The notes beneath the pieces were generated by a model, which had not been told where the DNA came from, ran no database searches, and saw nothing but the letters and a program-made list of their open reading frames with translations. Positions 1 to 3,478 of a stretch of DNA of 8,635 nucleotides are shown here, one piece after another. The stretch covers positions 1 to 8,635 of the forward strand of contig JAITHS010000407.1 of NCBI GenBank assembly GCA_031279875.1, read 5' to 3'. A program made the translations under genes and the position numbers. Origin of the DNA: Tannerella sp. (lineage in GTDB: Bacteria > Bacteroidota > Bacteroidia > Bacteroidales > Tannerellaceae). Each line of letters starts with the position of its first letter. Position 1 is the first letter of the stretch.

Positions 1-203
1 GGAAAGGTTACGAGACGTTCCACTTCTTCGGCTGCCATTCCGTGCGCATCGGTCATCACGACAACTGTCGGCGCGGTGAGGTCGGGGAAGACGTCAACAT
101 CCATGTTTTTAGTCGTGTAAAGTCCCACAATTATCAGTACTAACGCTCCCAGCAACACAAAAAGTTTGTTGTTGAGGGAAAAACTTACTATTTTATTTAA
201 CAT
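1..203 (-). CDS. CusA/CzcA-type heavy-metal efflux RND pump, N-terminal fragment (cut by window edge)
   Basis: This is the first 67 codons of an inner-membrane RND permease that would export metal cations (Cu/Ag or Co/Zn/Cd type) using proton-motive force, in complex with a periplasmic adaptor and an outer-membrane channel. The translation begins MLNKIVSFSLNNKLFVLL. One hydrophobic helix (about residues 12-29) is followed by the conserved VDVFPDLTAPTV segment and AHGMAAEEVERLVTFP, which is the standard start of the HME branch of RND pumps. The ATG at 201-203 gives exactly the family N-terminus, and no Shine-Dalgarno sequence is seen. The adaptor gene lies upstream (804-2306), but about 600 bases containing a decayed ATPase gene separate the two. 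A full pump is about 1,030-1,450 residues, so most of it is outside the window. Metal specificity cannot be read from this part. Confidence 0.93.
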   Translation of the reverse strand, partial: MLNKIVSFSLNNKLFVLLGALVLIIVGLYTTKNMDVDVFPDLTAPTVVVMTDAHGMAAEEVERLVTF

Positions 204-691
204 ACGATTCTTTTTATTTTTGTGTTCAACACGTTGCCAGCTCTGCCTGCGCAAAGTTTGATAAATCGGGCAAAAGTTGTCAGGTTTTCAATTTTTTCAT
301 TGTGCAAACGCGGATAACCGCCTGTAAATAAATTATGCGCGATATTATCGGAAGCAAGATTGGCGTTTTTGAGTTCCGAATACGACAGCGGCAGCAGTTT
401 GAGCATTGCCACCCTGCCCGCCAAACTCTGCGAAATATGTTGATTCATTAAAAAACTCTGTGAGCCGAGCAAAATCACTTTGCCGTTTTCGGTTGCGTTG
501 TCCAAAATTTCCTGCAAATAGGAAAACAGCGCGGGAACATTCTGCACCTCGTCCAAAATAAATTTTTCGCCTGCCGAATGCAAAAAACCGCGCGGGTCGC
601 TTTCGGCAAAAGTGCGGGTATCAATGTTTTCGAGCGAAAAATAGTTATAGCCGCCGCCAATGTTTTTCACGAGTATTTCTCTGATAATCAT
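197..691 (-). pseudogene. Remnant of an AAA_14/DUF4143-family ATPase (Walker A and C-terminal half missing)
   Basis: A 164-codon open frame starting at ATG 689-691 carries recognisable blocks of the AAA_14/DUF4143 ATPase family. They are the SLENIDTRTFAESDPRGF block, Walker B (ILDEVQ, D47-E48), a sensor-like GSQS (76-79), SLAGR (89-93), LLPLSYSEL, GGYPRL (124-129) and FIKLCAGRAG (143-152). The nucleotide-binding P-loop that should sit between about residues 10 and 15 is absent. A block of about 20-25 residues normally found between GGYPRL and FIKLCAGR is also missing. The rest of the usual 370-400-residue protein is replaced after VLN (residue 156) by eight unrelated residues that run into the start of the pump gene, so the frame overlaps it by 7 bases. 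It cannot bind ATP normally and is best read as a decaying gene. The open frame could also begin at a TTG at 733, inside the upstream inverted repeat. Native function is unknown to me; the family is common and often multicopy in Bacteroidota. Confidence 0.8.
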
Positions 692-708
692 AATTTTATA
701 TTTTATTT

Positions 709-741
709 GTGTAAATTTGCAATAACGCTGCAAATTTACAC
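709..741. repeat. Perfect 13-bp inverted repeat upstream of the ATPase remnant
   Basis: The arms GTGTAAATTTGCA (709-721) and TGCAAATTTACAC (729-741) are perfect reverse complements around a 7-base loop. Each arm contains TAAATTTG, which fits the Bacteroidota -7 promoter element TAnnTTTG, but no TTG lies at the proper -33 distance on either strand. It sits 18 bases upstream of the remnant's ATG and 63 bases after the adaptor stop codon. It could be the promoter/operator of the former ATPase gene. Read on the plus strand it is followed by a T-rich tract, but no plus-strand gene would need a terminator here. Confidence 0.75.
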
Positions 742-803
742 TTTATTTTTTAATTACTTGGATATTTGCTTTCATAATTCGTAATTTTTTATTCGTAATT
801 GCC

Positions 804-2306
804 TTAATGAACATGTCCCGAATGTGCATCTACCGAACCCGACGCGGAAACTAATTTCACAAGTATCGCACCTTTGGTTACAATGCGCTCGTCAGAAGAC
901 AGTCCGCTTTTGATTTCCGTACTTTTGCCGTCGGTTGCGCCAATGGTAACTTCGCGCTTTTCAAACAGTTCGGGCGTGAGTTGAACATATACAAAGTAAT
1001 TGCCCATTTCTTCGGTCAATGCTTCGTTGGGGAGGCTGATTGTCTTTGCGTTGGAAAGCGTTTTAATGAATAAATCCACAAATCCGCCGGAAACAAAATT
1101 TTCGCGGTTTTCTATCTGAAAAGTTACGGGAATAAGGAAATTATCGCCTTCGGCTGATTTTCCGTAGGAGACTAATTTTCCGTTCAATTCTTCCAACGAA
1201 AACGTTTTGCCGTCGGTGGTACGAATGTTAGCCGTATGTACATTGCTCAAAGCGGCAATGTATTTGGGTGAAATGTTGGCTATCAGGAACAGATTTTTGT
1301 TTTTAGAAATGGTCGCCAACGTTTGTCCAGCTTCGACAAACTGCCCCGACTGCACGTTCAGACTTTTCACAAACCCGCTCATTGTGCTTGTAACGCTTTG
1401 TCCGTCAGACGAAAAGTTGCGTTGCAAGTTATCGTAAACGGCTTTGGCGTTGTCGTAATCGGTTTTCGCCATCTGCAAATCCTTTTCGGAAACAATTTTG
1501 TTTTGTGCCAGTTCTGCGGCGCGGTCGTAATCGGCTTTTGCCTTGTCGTAGTTGTTTTTGGCTTCGGCGTATTTTACGCTTAAATCGTTGTCGGCAAAAC
1601 CGCCGCTCGCAATGTAAAACAACTTTTGCCCTGTGGCAACGGCTGTTCCCAAAGCAATGTTATCGCCCGAAAACAATATCGTGCCGCTTGTTTTAGCTAC
1701 GATAACGGTTTCATCACTCGTGGCGGATTGCACCCGCGCCGCTGTTTTAATCACCTGTCCGAAGTTGCCGAAATCAACCTGCGCGGTGGCAAAATTAATT
1801 TTCCACGATTGCTCTTTGGTGAACGTAACGGCATTGCTGCTTGCAATGAGAGCGTCTTCCGCAGCGTGTTCGGCGTCGTGGCGGTCGGCAAAGACCTTGA
1901 TATTTGGAACTGTTACTTCGCTTTTACCGTTGTCGGTATTGAGCGTAAAAACAAGCGTTCCAACGCCTTCCGTTTCGGGCGCCAAAGTAAATTTGCATAT
2001 TCCCAAACGTGTCGGCTGTTCGAGAGTTTGACTAACGCTGTTACCGTTAATAGTAAGCGTTGCCGTTACGCTGCCCTGCGCCAGCGGCTTGAAATTTTCG
2101 AGCAACGAAAAATGAGCCAAAACGTCCGACGCCTGCCCTGTGGCGAAAGGGTCTGCTTCGGCGTAAACTTCCCACTCGTTGCCGTAGGCGGTGAGTTGAA
2201 GTTTTGCGTCATCGTGATCGTGTCCGCTTTCATTTTCGTGCGTATGACTATTGCACGAAACGAACATTAAACCGCATAGAGCGATTGAAAAAAAGATATA
2301 TTTCAT
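804..2306 (-). CDS. RND efflux periplasmic adaptor (membrane fusion protein, CusB/CzcB type), His-rich lipoprotein
   Basis: This 500-residue adaptor would link the inner-membrane pump encoded downstream (1-203) to an outer-membrane channel. It has a lipoprotein signal (residues 1-18, GLMFVSC with C18 as lipidation site), then a His/Asp cluster at 21-33 (HTHENESGHDHDD). A beta-rich extra domain spans about 37-140. The adaptor core has a first lipoyl half (about 200-233), an alpha-helical coiled-coil hairpin (about 242-298, KYAEAKNNYDKAKADYDRAA), a second lipoyl half (about 308-333, SGFVKSLNVQSGQFVEAG), a beta-barrel (about 335-415) and a membrane-proximal domain (about 420-490). The C-terminus ends in another His cluster (DAHSGHVH). 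Both His clusters suggest metal binding, which is an inference. The ATG at 2304-2306 is fixed by the signal peptide, and no Shine-Dalgarno is visible. The His-rich gene lies 97 bases upstream, probably in the same transcript. The outer-membrane channel gene is not in the window. Family assignment is sure; metal specificity is not. Confidence 0.95.
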   Translation of the reverse strand: MKYIFFSIALCGLMFVSCNSHTHENESGHDHDDAKLQLTAYGNEWEVYAEADPFATGQASDVLAHFSLLENFKPLAQGSVTATLTINGNSVSQTLEQPTRLGICKFTLAPETEGVGTLVFTLNTDNGKSEVTVPNIKVFADRHDAEHAAEDALIASSNAVTFTKEQSWKINFATAQVDFGNFGQVIKTAARVQSATSDETVIVAKTSGTILFSGDNIALGTAVATGQKLFYIASGGFADNDLSVKYAEAKNNYDKAKADYDRAAELAQNKIVSEKDLQMAKTDYDNAKAVYDNLQRNFSSDGQSVTSTMSGFVKSLNVQSGQFVEAGQTLATISKNKNLFLIANISPKYIAALSNVHTANIRTTDGKTFSLEELNGKLVSYGKSAEGDNFLIPVTFQIENRENFVSGGFVDLFIKTLSNAKTISLPNEALTEEMGNYFVYVQLTPELFEKREVTIGATDGKSTEIKSGLSSDERIVTKGAILVKLVSASGSVDAHSGHVH

Positions 2307-2403
2307 TATTTTGTAAATTAAAAAATTAAACTTAATCCATTGAAAGAATGGAAAATAAAAGTCCGAATTAAAAACCTTTTAATTTTTAATTCTGAATTTT
2401 TAA

Positions 2404-2778
2404 TTAACAAAAAGGTGGGGCGCGAAGCGGAACGGCTTCGGCGAATTGCTTGGGAATTTTGGGTGGAACGAAATAAAAATCTTGCTTTTGAATGTCGCAG
2501 ACGACAAGCGATAAGTCGAAAATTGGTATCTTACGGCAAATTATCGGCTGAAAAGCAAGTTGTAAAACAGGATTTGCGGCTTTGAAAGTATATTCATCAA
2601 TGTGCTGCGACTCGTCGTGATGCGGCTCGTCGTGGTCATGCGCATCATCATGAACGCAAATCATAATTTCCTGCCCTGCTGCGGTTTGCTCACAATGGTC
2701 GTGTGGAATAATCGTATGCGCAAGAGCCAACGAATATACCGCCAACAAGCAATATGATATGACAACTTTCAATTTCAT
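2404..2778 (-). CDS. Small exported His-rich protein, probable metal-binding partner of the efflux system
   Basis: This 124-residue protein is the first gene of the metal-efflux operon. An N-terminal signal peptide (about residues 1-20, basic KLK then a hydrophobic core ending SLALA) predicts export. The mature part opens with HTIIPHDHC and carries a dense His/Asp/Glu stretch at 43-62 (H43, H47, H49, H53, H54, H59), with Cys at 29 and 41. The remainder is a hydrophobic/polar stretch ending in VPLRAPPFC. Small His-rich exported proteins in front of CusB/CusA genes are common in Bacteroidota, to my memory, but I cannot name a family or a proven function. A periplasmic metal buffer or chaperone is the natural inference from composition and context. 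The ATG at 2776-2778 is fixed by the signal peptide. It lies only four bases downstream of the -7 promoter box, so the mRNA may be leaderless. Confidence 0.85.
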   Translation of the reverse strand: MKLKVVISYCLLAVYSLALAHTIIPHDHCEQTAAGQEIMICVHDDAHDHDEPHHDESQHIDEYTFKAANPVLQLAFQPIICRKIPIFDLSLVVCDIQKQDFYFVPPKIPKQFAEAVPLRAPPFC

Positions 2779-2782
2779 GGCG

Positions 2783-2812
2783 CAAAGGTACGACTTTTTT
2801 TTGAATTAGCAA
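2783..2812 (-). promoter_or_regulatory. Bacteroidota-type promoter of the metal-efflux operon (TTG-N19-TACCTTTG)
   Basis: On the minus strand the -33-like TTG (2810-2812) is followed after exactly 19 bases by TACCTTTG (2783-2790), a full match to the Bacteroidota -7 consensus TAnnTTTG. The box ends four bases before the ATG of the His-rich gene, so transcription would begin at or within a few bases of the start codon. This predicts a leaderless or near-leaderless transcript. Confidence 0.65.
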
Positions 2813-2827
2813 GCAAAAATAAAAAAA

Positions 2828-2842
2828 TGCAACTTGGTTGCA
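2828..2842. promoter_or_regulatory. Palindromic candidate operator TGCAAC-N3-GTTGCA
   Basis: A perfect 6+3+6 palindrome, TGCAACTTGGTTGCA, lies 15 bases upstream of the -33 element of the efflux-operon promoter. Its size and symmetry suit a dimeric regulator such as a Fur- or MerR-like metal sensor. That is an inference, since no regulator gene is in the window. Confidence 0.45.
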
Positions 2843-3014
2843 AAAACGATAAGCGCAACGCGAATATCGGCAGGGATAAGGATAATTGGTGGTTAATTGA
2901 AATAATCCTGCAATGGTACTGAAATAATTTTGATTTTGATAAGTGTCGTCCCCTGCGGTACTGCGTAATTAGTGTCTGTCATTGCGAGCAGGAATGATAG
3001 CACCAAACGATAGG

Positions 3015-3067
3015 TAATGACGGTACCCAAAACCCTTGCAGTGGTTTTAAACCCTGCAAGCGGTTTG
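3015..3067 (+). repeat. Dispersed hairpin repeat, copy 1
   Basis: This unit starts TAATGACGGTACC and ends in a near-palindrome. The left arm is AACC-CTTGCAG-(T)-GGTTT and the right arm AAACC-CTGCAAG-(C)-GGTT, giving about 16 base pairs interrupted by single-base bulges. Aligned with 8526-8578 it has only 3 differences in 53 bases, and 3031-3067 is identical to 8542-8578. A TCATTGCGAG motif lies just before it (2979-2988). No coding potential is evident. Confidence 0.85.
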
Positions 3068-3121
3068 AATCGCAACTTATTAATAATACCCTTATTTTAT
3101 TCGTTTTCATACCTTCAACCA

Positions 3122-3207
3122 TTACTTGATCCCTTGAAAGCGGTCGAATTAGCCTTTTCAAGCGTTACTTGATTGCATGAAAACGGTCGAGTTAACCCTT
3201 TAAAGCG
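3122..3207. repeat. Two tandem copies of a 43-bp unit
   Basis: Copies at 3122-3164 and 3165-3207 begin TTACTTGAT and end AAGCG, and they match at 35 of 43 positions with no gap. Shared blocks include GAAA, CGGTCGA and TTA-CC. There are no spacers and only two diverged copies, so it is not a CRISPR array. It lies inside the 2843-3478 gene-free stretch. Confidence 0.8.
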
Positions 3208-3216
3208 GCGTTAACG

Positions 3217-3286
3217 TACAGGGCATTCGTCATTGCGAGAAATCATTCAGTAAACATAAACAAATGGGAAGAATGACGGTACCACG
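3217..3286 (+). repeat. Intergenic repeat fragment: TACAGGGCATTCGT, TCATTGCGAG and ATGACGGTACCACG motifs
   Basis: Three short motifs shared with other units sit here in order. TACAGGGCATTCGT (3217-3230) recurs at 3466-3479. TCATTGCGAG (3230-3239) recurs at 2979-2988 and, inverted, at 3449-3458. ATGACGGTACCACG (3273-3286) recurs at 8528-8541 and, inverted, at 3405-3418. The 33 bases between the second and third motif show no match to the other units. It looks like a repeat unit lacking the hairpin part. Confidence 0.6.
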
Positions 3287-3328
3287 TTAGGTGAAAATTA
3301 GGTTTCTCGAAAATACTAACGCCCTACC

Positions 3329-3418
3329 AATGACGGACGTAAGCCCCAAACCGCTTGCAGGGTTTTTCAACCGCTTGCAGGGTTTTTCAACCACTGCAAG
3401 GGTTCGTGGTACCGTCAT
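3329..3418 (-). repeat. Dispersed hairpin repeat, copy 2 (inverted, with internal 20-bp tandem duplication)
   Basis: Read on the minus strand this is the same unit as at 8526-8596: ATGACGGTACCACG, the CTTGCAG/CTGCAAG hairpin, then GGCTTACGTCCGT. It carries one extra half-unit: AACCGCTTGCAGGGTTTTTC occurs at 3349-3368 and again at 3369-3388, followed by the partner arm AACCACTGCAAGGGTT (3389-3404). It begins 61 bases after the GH2 stop codon. It could fold in the transcript, but no U-run follows, so a role as intrinsic terminator is doubtful. Confidence 0.85.
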
Positions 3419-3446
3419 CTCAACTCTCAACTCTCAACTCTCAACC
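3419..3446. repeat. Heptamer microsatellite (CTCAACT)x4
   Basis: Four head-to-tail copies of CTCAACT occur at 3419, 3426, 3433 and 3440, the last ending C instead of T. It lies in the 3' flank of the GH2 gene between two copies of the ATGACGGTAC motif (3405-3418 inverted, 3455-3464 direct). Copy-number variation is plausible but would not touch a coding frame. Confidence 0.85.
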
Positions 3447-3478
3447 TGCTCGCAATGACGGTACATACAGGGCATTCG

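Larger units (their letters stand above)
2843..3478. other. Gene-free repeat-rich intergenic region
   Basis: About 640 bases lie between the efflux-operon operator and the GH2 stop codon. They hold two hairpin repeat copies in opposite orientation, a 43-bp tandem pair, a heptamer microsatellite and several scattered short motifs, listed separately. Short minus-strand open frames of about 60 codons here (2893-3075 and 2979-3161) simply translate the repeats and have no protein-like features. No tRNA, CRISPR array or clear terminator with a U-run was seen. The stretch 2843-2978 shows nothing recognisable. Confidence 0.7.

Noticed and set aside
692..733. Upstream TTG start for the ATPase remnant
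   Set aside because: It would begin inside the inverted repeat. The ATG at 691 matches the usual family N-terminus better.
1326..1345. AGCTTCGACAAACTG in the adaptor gene, resembling the dispersed repeat seen in GH2
   Set aside because: It encodes the conserved FVEAGQ turn of the second lipoyl half, so the similarity is explained by coding.
1626..2270. Plus-strand open frame of 214 codons opposite the adaptor
   Set aside because: It is a shadow of the well-supported adaptor gene; its translation is rich in Arg/Cys and has no family features.
2366..2384. Inverted repeat AATTAAAA-ACC-TTTTAATT between the His-rich gene and the adaptor gene
   Set aside because: The stem is made only of A/T in an A/T-rich spacer, so it is too weak and too likely by chance to call a terminator.
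2893..3161. Two 60-codon minus-strand open frames
   Set aside because: They overlap, translate repeat DNA and show no domain, signal or start-site support.
3122..3207. CRISPR-like array
   Set aside because: There are only two diverged 43-bp copies directly abutting, with no spacers and no cas genes.
3405..3478. Intrinsic terminator after the glycosidase operon
   Set aside because: The hairpin repeat could fold, but no U-run follows the stem in the direction of transcription.
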